DNA of 10,550 nt from assembly GCA_002425405.1 (NCBI GenBank), contig DIME01000004.1, positions 1 through 10,550 of the forward strand, in the 5' to 3' direction. A program made the position numbers and the translations under genes. Positions 1 to 6,699 of the stretch are shown here, piece after piece. Numbering within the stretch: position 1 is the stretch's first letter; every line of letters begins with the position of its first letter. The notes under the pieces were generated by a model. It saw nothing but the letters and a program-made list of their open reading frames with translations. It was not told the DNA's origin and ran no database searches. Source of the DNA: Candidatus Accumulibacter vicinus. Lineage in GTDB: Bacteria > Pseudomonadota > Gammaproteobacteria > Burkholderiales > Rhodocyclaceae.

Positions 1-39
1 TGTTTGCCGATGTGCTGATTTCTTGCAATTAATCAATGA

Positions 40-654
40 CTGACCTCAAGGGCACCGGGAAGGTCCGTCAGACCCTGTTCAGCGGCGTGTCTGCAGGCCG
101 ATCTGCGGGATCTCGCGACCTTGCCATGGCTGGTGGCCGGCACCGTGGATCGTTTCGGTCGCCTCGATGCCCTGGTGAACAACGCCTCAAGCTTCTTTCC
201 GACACCTTTCGGCAGCATTGACCAGGCGGCCTGGGATGACCTGGTGGGCAGCAATCTCAAGGCCCCCCTGTTTCTGACCCAGGCTGCCGCGCCACATCTG
301 CTGGCTGCGCGCGGCGCCGTCGTCAACATCACCGACATCCATGCCGAAAGACCACTCGCCGGTTATCCACTGTACTGCGCAGCGAAAGCGGGTCTGCTGG
401 GGCTGACGCGTGCTCTGGCCATTGAACTGGGGCCGCTGGTACGAGTGAATGCCGTTGCTCCGGGGCCGATCCTGTGGCCTGAGGAGGGCTTTTTTGACAG
501 CACCACGCGTGCAGCAATCGTGGCACATACCTTGCTGGAGCGCGCCGGCTGTCCGCAGGACATCGCCCGAGCGGTACACTATCTGCTTGAAGATGCGACC
601 TACGTGACCGGTCAGGTGATCAATGTGGATGGCGGTCGCAGTGCGCATCTGTAA
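40..654 (+). pseudogene. 5'-truncated pteridine reductase (FolM-like SDR)
   Basis: The frame ending in TAA at 652-654 reads as the central and C-terminal part of an NADPH-dependent short-chain dehydrogenase of the pteridine reductase/FolM type, which reduces dihydrobiopterin or dihydrofolate-like pterins in the cytoplasm. Visible family marks are LDALVNNAS (the NNA motif), VNITDIHAERP (Asp where most SDRs have the catalytic Ser, as usual in this subfamily), YCAAK (Tyr-x3-Lys) and the end TGQVINVDGGRS. Family members are about 245 aa and begin with a TGxxxxG nucleotide-binding motif. Here that region, about 65-70 residues, is missing. The frame is closed by TGA at 16-18 and 37-39, and no other frame upstream encodes a Rossmann start. 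Recognisable similarity begins around LQADLRDL (near 91), perhaps already near 40. A TTG at 121 could start a shorter protein, but it would lack the cofactor site. It lies 6 bp before ttcA. I call it a truncated remnant; an assembly join or rearrangement breakpoint near 40 is possible. Confidence 0.75.
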
Positions 655-660
655 TTCATC

Positions 661-1566
661 ATGCCATTGGAAAGGGCCTGTTTGGAACCCTCGAATACCC
701 TGCTGCGCCTGAGAAGGCGCCTTGAGAGCAAGGCCGGCAAGGCGATTGCCGATTACCACATGATCGAGGATGGTGATACGGTTCTGGTCTGCATTTCCGG
801 CGGCAAGGACTCGTACACGCTGCTGTCGCTACTGATGGCCTTGCGCGAGCGTGCGCCGGTCGGTTTTCGCTTGATTGCCATGAACCTCGACCAGAAACAG
901 CCGGGGTTCCCGGCTGACGTGCTGCCGCGCTATCTGGCGAAAATTGGTGTCGAGTACCGGATCGTCGAGCGGGATACCTATTCGGTGGTCAAGAGCAAGA
1001 TTCCGGAGGGCAAGACGACCTGTTCGCTGTGTTCTCGACTGCGTCGTGGCATCATTTATCGTACAGCCAAGGAAATCGGCGCCAACAAGATTGCCCTTGG
1101 CCACCATCGCGATGACATCGTGCACACGCTTTTTCTCAATCTTTTCTTTGCCGGACAACTCAAGGCCATGCCGCCCAAGCTGGTCACCGACGACGGCGCG
1201 CATGTGGTGATCCGGCCACTGGCCTACTGCAGCGAAACGGACATCGCGCGTTTTGCGCGGGCTATGGACTACCCGATCATTCCCTGTAATCTCTGCGGCT
1301 CGCAGGACAATCTGCAACGCCAGAAGATTCGCGAAATGATGGCTGATTGGGACCGGCGCTACCCCGGACGCACCGAATCGGTATTTTCTGCGCTCCAGAA
1401 GATCGTTCCCTCACATCTGGCCGACCAGGCCTTGTTCGATTTCAGGGATCTGCGTCCCGGGACAGAGCTGACAAGCATGGCAGGAGGCGATTCGGTATTC
1501 GACCCGCAGCCCCTTGGCGATCACTGCTCATCGCCACAGCCAATTCCGCTACATGTCCGGCGATGA
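661..1566 (+). CDS. ttcA: tRNA 2-thiocytidine biosynthesis protein TtcA
   Basis: TtcA is a cytoplasmic iron-sulfur, ATP-dependent enzyme that thiolates cytidine 32 in the anticodon loop of certain tRNAs. The 301-aa product has the ATP-binding PP-loop SGGKDS at residues 46-51, a first CxxC (Cys121/Cys124, in TCSLCSRLRRG) and a second (Cys209/Cys212, in CNLCGSQ). The family uses three such cysteines to hold its [4Fe-4S] cluster. GHHRDDIVHTLFLNLFF, in the middle of the protein, is also typical. Length fits the family. The ATG at 661 is taken as start, though no strong Shine-Dalgarno precedes it; TTG at 682, behind AAAGGG, is an alternative that leaves all motifs intact. It follows the truncated reductase gene by 6 bp. 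Its stop codon is part of ATGA (1563-1566), which also starts a 30-codon ORF. The variable tail after residue ~265 is usual. Confidence 0.95.
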   Translation: MPLERACLEPSNTLLRLRRRLESKAGKAIADYHMIEDGDTVLVCISGGKDSYTLLSLLMALRERAPVGFRLIAMNLDQKQPGFPADVLPRYLAKIGVEYRIVERDTYSVVKSKIPEGKTTCSLCSRLRRGIIYRTAKEIGANKIALGHHRDDIVHTLFLNLFFAGQLKAMPPKLVTDDGAHVVIRPLAYCSETDIARFARAMDYPIIPCNLCGSQDNLQRQKIREMMADWDRRYPGRTESVFSALQKIVPSHLADQALFDFRDLRPGTELTSMAGGDSVFDPQPLGDHCSSPQPIPLHVRR

Positions 1567-1655
1567 GCAGTCATTTCACCGGCGATGATGAACGGTTTGC
1601 CGAATGGATGCGGCAGGCCGATTCTCAAGGGCAAGACAGGGAGTATGATGCATGA
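1563..1655 (+). CDS. 30-aa acidic small ORF, overlapping both neighbours
   Basis: An ATG at 1563 overlaps the ttcA stop as ATGA, and the frame runs 30 codons to a TGA that itself forms an ATGA (1652-1655) with the start of the cyclase/FHA gene. The peptide begins MSSHFTGDDERFAEWM, has eight acidic residues against three arginines, contains one Trp, and has no membrane segment or Cys. No good Shine-Dalgarno precedes 1563, so expression would rely on re-initiation after ttcA. An AGGGAG at 1638-1643, inside this ORF, sits 8 bp before the next gene's ATG. I do not recognise the peptide. It may be a real small protein, or a leader whose translation couples ttcA to the next gene. It may also be chance, since it is short and lies in what would otherwise be an 85-bp spacer. 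The exact overlap at both ends is the main argument for it. Confidence 0.45.
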   Translation: MSSHFTGDDERFAEWMRQADSQGQDREYDA

Positions 1656-2551
1656 GCAGCAAGGAAAGAATGCGGTCGATCGTGTTTGTTGCGGTCGCCG
1701 GGAGCCAAAGACTATTCGAGAAACTGGGTGGTACCGAGGCCCTGCACGCCGTTGACCGTTGCATGAAACGCATGCGCCGGGGCATCGACGGCTTTCACGG
1801 TCAGATCATGAAGGCCGGTCGGGACGACCTCACCGCGGTTTTCGCCAACGCCAACGATGCCTGCCAGGCGGCCATCGCCATGCAGCGGCGGGTCGCCGAC
1901 CTGCCTCCCGTTTCCGGCGTTCAGTTGGCGATCAAGATCGGTTTTCACCACGGTGCAGTGATCGAGGAGAATGGTGAGTTCCTCGGCGATTGCGTGAACA
2001 CCGCCGAATCACTGGCGGGGCTGGCCAGCGCCGGGCAGGTGTTGACCAACGGCGCAACATGGGCGCTGTTGTCGCCGCATCTGCAGTCATCGGCACGCCT
2101 CCTGAACAACCTCTCGATCCCCGGACAGCCTGCGGAACGGCAGGTCTTCGAAGTGCTCTGGCGAGAGCATGCGAGCGATTCTGCCAAAGTGATCGTCGAT
2201 CATCTGCAGGTCCCTGTCAAGGAGCAGGAGTTGCGGCTCTGCATACGTTATGGCCGCTTTGTGACAGTGCTTGACAAGCAGCGGACCCGTCTGCTGATGG
2301 GCCGTGATGTGAGTTGCGAGATCGCAATTCACGATCGTCGTGCTTCGCGCAACCACGCCTTGATCGAGCGGCGAGGCGAGCATTTCGTAATCAAGGACAC
2401 CAGTACCAACGGCACTTTCGTGACCATCAACGGTGAGCCAGAGCTGTTACTGAAACACGATGAGTTGGTCTTGCACGGCAGTGGCGTCATCGCTTTTGCC
2501 GCCCCAATGGGCAGTCCGGGCGCAGACATCGCCGAGTTCGAGCATCTTTGA
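1652..2551 (+). CDS. Degenerate class III cyclase domain fused to FHA domain
   Basis: This 299-aa cytoplasmic protein has two parts. Residues ~8-135 align with class III adenylate/guanylate cyclase domains: IVFVAVAGSQRLFEKLG matches the opening strand, KAGRDDLTAVF the second metal-site strand, IKIGFHHGAVI and FLGDCVNTAESLAGLA the rest. Key residues have changed. The first metal-binding Asp (FADIAGS in active enzymes) is Ala14, and the Arg that follows the conserved Asn by four residues (NxxxR) is Ser120, with Asn116 kept. Asp58/Asp59 may keep the second metal site. Nucleotide cyclisation is therefore doubtful. Residues ~195-290 are an FHA domain, which binds phosphothreonine peptides: GR at 217-218, SxxH at 232-235 and TSTNGTFV around 252-259 are all present. 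The start at ATG 1652 has AGGGAG 8 bp upstream and overlaps the small ORF's stop. The operon position after ttcA suggests joint transcription, but a functional link is not shown. A Ser/Thr kinase partner would be expected elsewhere. Confidence 0.85.
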   Translation: MSSKERMRSIVFVAVAGSQRLFEKLGGTEALHAVDRCMKRMRRGIDGFHGQIMKAGRDDLTAVFANANDACQAAIAMQRRVADLPPVSGVQLAIKIGFHHGAVIEENGEFLGDCVNTAESLAGLASAGQVLTNGATWALLSPHLQSSARLLNNLSIPGQPAERQVFEVLWREHASDSAKVIVDHLQVPVKEQELRLCIRYGRFVTVLDKQRTRLLMGRDVSCEIAIHDRRASRNHALIERRGEHFVIKDTSTNGTFVTINGEPELLLKHDELVLHGSGVIAFAAPMGSPGADIAEFEHL

Positions 2552-2629
2552 GCAGGTCTGAACGCTGTTTCTGCACGTAATCCACAGGCGACAGGTCGCA
2601 CCGGAAATCTTTTCCAGAGCGACTGGCGA

Positions 2630-3337
2630 TTACACGGGCATGGTGCGGGCGACGACCAACAGTGCGACCTGCGCGGCGCCGTGCAACTTCAGCGTACGTG
2701 CCAATTCGTTCAGAGACGAACCGGTGGTCATCACATCGTCGACCAGGAGGAGTCGCTTGCCAGTGAAATCAGACGTGCAGTGAAAGGCCCCACGCACATT
2801 CCTTGCTCTTTCCCGCCAAGGCAGGTCAGCCTGGATGGCCGTGTGACGGATGCGGCTGCAACTGCGTTCGTCGATCGGAATCCGGCAGGCCTTGCCGACC
2901 GGGCGGGCGAGTTCAAGCGCCTGGTTGAAGCCGCGTTCGCGAAGGCGCATGGGGTGTAAAGGTAAGGGGATGATCAGGTCGGCAGCGCCGATTTCGCTGA
3001 GCCAGGCCAACTGGCGGCCGAAGTAGCTTGCGAGTGCCAGACGATGGCCATACTTGAATGACTGCACCAGCTTGTCAATCGGGAAGGCATAGCGAAAAGC
3101 GGCGGACGTGGCATCGTAGTACGGTGGCCTGGCGAGGCAGCGGCCGCAGACTTCGCCATGCGAGTTTGGCAGTGCACAGCGTGGACAGGCTGGCAACGGT
3201 GGTCTCGGCAAATCCGCCTCACAGGCTCGGCAGAGGAGGGTTTCGCCGCTGCCGGCGCCGCAAAGCAGGCAGTCTTGCGGCAGCAGGTGTACCCACGATC
3301 TGCGAATCAATCCGGCGCTTTGAGTTAAGATTGACAT
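2630..3337 (-). CDS. comF: ComF family protein (phosphoribosyltransferase-like)
   Basis: This is a 235-aa ComF/GntX-type protein: a zinc-ribbon-like N-terminus followed by a type I phosphoribosyltransferase fold. ComF is needed for DNA uptake in naturally competent bacteria, where it is thought to act on the cytoplasmic side; its reaction is unknown. Two four-Cys sets are visible, CLLC/CRAC (Cys23, 26, 36, 39) and CPRC/CGRC (Cys51, 54, 64, 67). They are followed by SFKYGHRLALASYFGRQLA, the PLPLHPMRLRERGFNQALELA signature, and the PRPP-binding loop LLLVDDVMTTGSS at ~197-208. Length is normal. The start ATG (minus strand, 3337-3335) gives the expected N-terminus; the ribosome site is weak (TGAAAG close to the ATG). 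It is divergent from bioB with 69 bp between starts and convergent with the cyclase/FHA gene. comF beside biotin genes is common in proteobacteria. Presence of comF alone does not show the strain is competent. Confidence 0.93.
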   Translation of the reverse strand: MSILTQSAGLIRRSWVHLLPQDCLLCGAGSGETLLCRACEADLPRPPLPACPRCALPNSHGEVCGRCLARPPYYDATSAAFRYAFPIDKLVQSFKYGHRLALASYFGRQLAWLSEIGAADLIIPLPLHPMRLRERGFNQALELARPVGKACRIPIDERSCSRIRHTAIQADLPWRERARNVRGAFHCTSDFTGKRLLLVDDVMTTGSSLNELARTLKLHGAAQVALLVVARTMPV

Positions 3338-3359
3338 CTTTCAAGTGCTCGCAAGTAAT
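3331..3359 (+). promoter_or_regulatory. Candidate sigma-70 promoter for bioB-bioC
   Basis: TTGACA at 3331-3336 is a perfect -35 hexamer. It is followed after 17 bp by AGTAAT (3354-3359), four of six matches to the -10 consensus. Transcription would begin near 3366, giving a leader of about 40 nt before bioB. The -35 hexamer covers the comF start codon region (3335-3337 on the other strand), so RNA polymerase bound here would sit over the beginning of comF. No clear BirA or BioR operator palindrome was seen. Prediction from hexamers only. Confidence 0.45.
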
Positions 3360-3406
3360 TTGTATTGCCGAGCCTTAATTTACCCCAACCCTTAGGTTTA
3401 CAGATC

Positions 3407-4399
3407 ATGAACGCAATTCCTCAAGCCGCCGCGCTTACTCCCGAACACACCGCTGCTGCAGCCCGCACAGCGCGCTGGACTGTCGCCGAAGTCGAGGCGC
3501 TATACCAGCTCCCTCTGATGGATCTGATCTTTCGCGCACAACAGGTGCACCGCGAGCACTTTGACGCCAACGAGATTCAACTCTCGACGCTGCTCTCCGT
3601 CAAGACCGGTGGCTGTTCCGAGGATTGCGGCTATTGCGCGCAGTCCGCACGCTACAAGACCGAAACCGAGCGCGAAGACTTGCTGCCTCTCGACGAAGTC
3701 GTCGCCGCAGCACAGGCCGCCAAGGACAAGGGCGCCTCGCGTTTCTGCATGGGCGCTGCCTGGCGAGGTCCGAAAGACAAGGATCTCGCGAAAGTCAGCG
3801 AGATGATTCGTGCGGTCAAGGGCCTCGGCCTGCAGACCTGCGTCACCCTGGGCATGCTCAAGGACGGGCAGGCCAGTGAACTCAAGGAAGCTGGCCTCGA
3901 TTACTACAACCACAACCTCGATACCGATGCCTCTTTCTATGGACAGGTGATCACCACCCACAAGCATGCCGACCGTATCGATACCCTGGGCCAGGTGCGC
4001 GAAGCCGGGATCAAGGTCTGCTCCGGCGGAATCATCGGCATGGGCGAATCGCGCCGCAACCGTGCAGCGCTGATTGCCCAGCTCGCCAATCTCAATCCGC
4101 CGCCGGAATCGGTGCCGATCAACAATCTCGTCCCGATTCCCGGTACGCCGCTGGCCGAGGTGGCGCCGATCGATGGTTTCGAGTTCGTGCGTACCATTGC
4201 TGCCGCGCGCATCACCATGCCGTCCAGTTTCGTTCGCCTGTCGGCCGGCCGTCAGGCGATGGCCGAAGAACAGCAGGCCCTGTGTTTTCTGGCCGGCGCC
4301 AATTCGATCTTCTACGGCGACAAGCTGCTGACCACCGGCAACCCCGAAGCCGACCGTGATCAAGTATTGTTCGAGAAGCTTGGGCTGCGGCCGATCTAA
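3407..4399 (+). CDS. bioB: Biotin synthase BioB
   Basis: BioB is the radical-SAM enzyme that inserts sulfur into dethiobiotin, the last step of biotin synthesis, in the cytoplasm. The 330-aa product carries the radical-SAM cluster motif CSEDCGYC (Cys70, Cys74, Cys77), followed by AQSARY. It also has the YYNHNLDT motif, CSGGIIGMGES, and NNLVPIPGTPL with the usual C-terminal AGRQAM and ANSIFYGDKLLTT segments, which together hold the second [2Fe-2S] cluster site. I place the start at ATG 3407 rather than the upstream TTG in frame at 3365, because MNAIPQ... gives the length expected for proteobacterial BioB and the extra 14 codons overlap the promoter. AGG at 3394-3396 is a weak ribosome site. 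bioC follows after 16 bp, so the two are probably co-transcribed. No lesion is seen. Confidence 0.97.
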   Translation: MNAIPQAAALTPEHTAAAARTARWTVAEVEALYQLPLMDLIFRAQQVHREHFDANEIQLSTLLSVKTGGCSEDCGYCAQSARYKTETEREDLLPLDEVVAAAQAAKDKGASRFCMGAAWRGPKDKDLAKVSEMIRAVKGLGLQTCVTLGMLKDGQASELKEAGLDYYNHNLDTDASFYGQVITTHKHADRIDTLGQVREAGIKVCSGGIIGMGESRRNRAALIAQLANLNPPPESVPINNLVPIPGTPLAEVAPIDGFEFVRTIAAARITMPSSFVRLSAGRQAMAEEQQALCFLAGANSIFYGDKLLTTGNPEADRDQVLFEKLGLRPI

Positions 4400-4415
4400 C
4401 TGCCCCGGGTCGTCG

Positions 4416-5303
4416 ATGAAAGCGCAGGCGCAGTTCGTCGAGCCGCGCCAGGTGCAACGAAATTTTGCGCGGGCGGCATCGACCTACGACGAAGTGGCGG
4501 TGCTGCAGCGCGAAATTGGCAGGCGCATGCTCGAACGCCTCGACTATGTGCGCATCGAGCCGCAGCGAGTCCTTGATCTTGGTTGCGGTACCGGCGCCAG
4601 TCTCAGCGCATTGCGCGAACGTTATCCCAAGGCATTGCTATTGGGCGTCGATCTTTGCGAAGCGATGCTGCAGGCCGGGCAGGCGCAGCGCTCGCGGCTG
4701 CGCTGGTTGCTCCCTTTCCTGCGCGGCAGGCCGCCACCGCTGCTGGTCGCAGATGCCGCCAGCCTGCCCTTGCCAGGACAGTCGATCGGTTTCATGTGGT
4801 CGAACCTGATGCTGCCCTGGCTTGACGATCCCCTGGCCGTGTTTCGTGAAGTGCATCGACTGCTTGCAGTCGAGGGGCTCCTGATGTTTTCGACTTTCGG
4901 ACCGGATACTCTGAAGGAATTGCGCGCCAGCTTTCGCGATGGTTACGTTCATACCCAGCGCTTTACCGACATGCACGACTACGGCGACATGCTCGTCGAG
5001 TGTGGTTTCGCAGATCCGGTGATGGATGCAGAGGTGCTGACGATGACCTACGCGAGCTTCGACGATCTGCTCAACGATCTGCGCCACAGCGGTTCAAGCT
5101 GTGCGATGCGCGCTCGACGGCATGGCCTGATGGGACGATCAGCCTGGGCCGAGGTACGCGCCGCCTATCAACAACTCGCGAATGCCGGACGGCTGCCGGC
5201 GACCGTCGAAGTGGTTTATGGACACGCCTGGAAGGCACCGCCGAAAAAGACGACCGACGGGCGGGCAATCGTCCGTTTTGACCCCAAACAGCGCGTGCGC
5301 TGA
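4416..5303 (+). CDS. bioC: Malonyl-ACP O-methyltransferase BioC
   Basis: This 295-aa class I SAM-dependent methyltransferase fits BioC, which methylates the free carboxyl of malonyl-ACP so that the fatty acid machinery can build the pimeloyl chain of biotin. The N-terminus VQRNFARAASTYDEVAVLQREIG is the characteristic BioC start. SAM motif I is DLGCGTG at residues 54-60, followed by LLGVDLCEAML (motif II). SNLMLPWLDDPLAVFREVHRLLAVEGLLMFSTFGPDTLKELR and FTDMHDYGDMLVECGF are typical of BioC. The ATG at 4416 is chosen because it lies just before the conserved region and 16 bp after the bioB stop; the ribosome site is poor, suggesting coupling to bioB. The matching esterase BioH and genes bioF, bioA and bioD are not in this window. 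Confidence 0.93.
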   Translation: MKAQAQFVEPRQVQRNFARAASTYDEVAVLQREIGRRMLERLDYVRIEPQRVLDLGCGTGASLSALRERYPKALLLGVDLCEAMLQAGQAQRSRLRWLLPFLRGRPPPLLVADAASLPLPGQSIGFMWSNLMLPWLDDPLAVFREVHRLLAVEGLLMFSTFGPDTLKELRASFRDGYVHTQRFTDMHDYGDMLVECGFADPVMDAEVLTMTYASFDDLLNDLRHSGSSCAMRARRHGLMGRSAWAEVRAAYQQLANAGRLPATVEVVYGHAWKAPPKKTTDGRAIVRFDPKQRVR

Positions 5304-5350
5304 TTTGATCTGGAAGGGGCAACGGACACCGTCATCATCAAATCTCTATC

Positions 5351-5376
5351 CATCCCATTCCATCCCAAGATACAAT
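5351..5376 (+). promoter_or_regulatory. Candidate promoter with CATCCCA direct repeats before the permease gene
   Basis: TACAAT at 5371-5376 is a strong -10-like hexamer (five of six). No recognisable -35 hexamer lies 16-18 bp upstream. Instead, the heptamer CATCCCA occurs twice, at 5351-5357 and 5361-5367, exactly one helical turn apart, in the space where a -35 would act. This arrangement suits an activator-dependent promoter. With a start near 5383 the leader before ATG 5398 would be only about 15 nt. Inference from sequence pattern only. Confidence 0.35.
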
Positions 5377-5397
5377 CGCGGAATTCTTGCCGAAGGC

Positions 5398-6672
5398 ATG
5401 CTTCCAATCAAACATCCGCTCAGTACCCTTTCCGCTACCTTCCTCGTCGTGGCCAGCATGTTGGGTACGGGAATCCTTACCACTACAGGAATCATACTTT
5501 CTCTGCTCAAGGCGCCGGAGGCGGTGATCCTTGTCTGGGTGATGGGGGGGATTCTGGCCTGTTTCGGCGCCTTCTGCTATGGGGTCATCGTCAAGGCTTT
5601 GCCCAAGAACGGGGGGGAGGCGATCATCCTGCGGGAATTCTTTTCCCCGGTCCTTGGGGAGATTGCTGGCTGGACGTCCTTTGTCGTCGGTTTTGCCGCC
5701 TCCAACGCGGCCACCTCGCTGGCCCTCGCTGCTTATCTGGATGCCGCACTTCCCCATCTTGCGCTGTCGCATGAGCTGGTAGCCTGCAGCACTCTCGTCT
5801 TGGTGACTGCGCTGCACAGTGTCGTGGGGCCGTCAGGCATACGAATCCAGACCTTGCTGGCCATCATCAAATTTTCTCTTCTGGCCGGCCTCGGTCTTTA
5901 TGGATTGATGTTGGCCTCTCCCCACACGCCGGCCGATGTCGAGTCGGCATCCAGAATGGCGGGTTTCGGCCCCGACTGGGGCGTCGCCATGATGCTGGTC
6001 ATGTTTGCCTATAGCGGTTGGAATGCTGCCATTTACGTCGCCGAGGAAGCACCCAACCCGGGGCGTACCGTGCGTAATGCAATGGTCATTGGGGCGATCA
6101 TCACTCTTCTCCTTTATGTCACCCTCAACCTGGCGCTGCTCAACAGCCTGCCGACCACTGAAATAGATGGCGTCATCCCGGTTATGGCGATCCTGGTGAA
6201 ATCGCTCTTCGGCACACAGGCCTCAGCCTGGTTCTCCGGAATCGTCGCCTTCGCTCTGCTTTCCTCCCTCGGCGCATCCGCTTTCATCGGGCCGCGGGTG
6301 CTGGCGACAGTGCTCTCCTGGTTGACGCCCCGGAAACCCACCTCCTCGCCCTCCGCCGAGGTTTCTCCCCAGTTTTTTTGGCTACAAGCAGGGCTCTCCA
6401 TTCTGATGGTGATTACCGGCACCTTCGAGCAGATCCTCACGATAATGGGGTTCCTTCTCGGCGTCTTCCCGGTACTCTGTGTGCTGGGCATGTATCGGAT
6501 CAAGGAACAGACGCCCGCTGTCGCCCGCTATCTGTTTGCTCCCTTGTTTGTTGGTGTCATGAGCATCATCCTGATCCTGGGTGCGGTGCAACGTCCCGCG
6601 GAAGTGAGCATTGCGCTGCTCCTGGTCTTCGCTTTTTCTCTCCTGCGCTTCGGCAAGTACCGATTCGCCTGA
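5398..6672 (+). CDS. APC superfamily amino acid permease
   Basis: This 424-aa inner-membrane protein has about 12 hydrophobic segments and the layout of the amino acid-polyamine-organocation (APC) superfamily. Transmembrane segment 1 carries ASMLGTGILTTTG, the small-residue unwound helix that binds the amino group and carboxylate of the substrate in this fold. TM6 and the following loop read FAYSGWNAAIYVAEEAPNPGRTVRNA, a hallmark of amino acid/amine permeases (AYxGW...EE..NP.R). The substrate cannot be told from sequence. ATG 5398 is taken as start because the protein then begins a few residues before TM1; the same frame extends upstream into bioC without similarity to the family. The GAAGG just before the ATG is too close to be an ideal ribosome site, so the start is less certain than the identity. 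The exported protein gene follows after 27 bp, suggesting an operon. Confidence 0.88.
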   Translation: MLPIKHPLSTLSATFLVVASMLGTGILTTTGIILSLLKAPEAVILVWVMGGILACFGAFCYGVIVKALPKNGGEAIILREFFSPVLGEIAGWTSFVVGFAASNAATSLALAAYLDAALPHLALSHELVACSTLVLVTALHSVVGPSGIRIQTLLAIIKFSLLAGLGLYGLMLASPHTPADVESASRMAGFGPDWGVAMMLVMFAYSGWNAAIYVAEEAPNPGRTVRNAMVIGAIITLLLYVTLNLALLNSLPTTEIDGVIPVMAILVKSLFGTQASAWFSGIVAFALLSSLGASAFIGPRVLATVLSWLTPRKPTSSPSAEVSPQFFWLQAGLSILMVITGTFEQILTIMGFLLGVFPVLCVLGMYRIKEQTPAVARYLFAPLFVGVMSIILILGAVQRPAEVSIALLLVFAFSLLRFGKYRFA

Positions 6673-6699
6673 TTCACTGGTTTCCGGAGATTCCTGCCC

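Noticed and set aside
187..759. 190-codon minus-strand frame opposite the reductase and ttcA
   Set aside because: It is antisense to two recognised genes and its translation has no motifs.
2588..2615. GCGACAGGTCGC hairpin as a terminator between cyclase/FHA and comF
   Set aside because: The stem is short with a 2-4 nt loop, and the only T-rich stretch is about 10 nt away, so it is not a convincing terminator.
3500..4363. Long minus-strand open frame (287 codons) opposite bioB
   Set aside because: The plus strand is an unmistakable BioB; the minus frame is rich in Gly/Arg/Asp/His from codon-position bias and matches no family I know.
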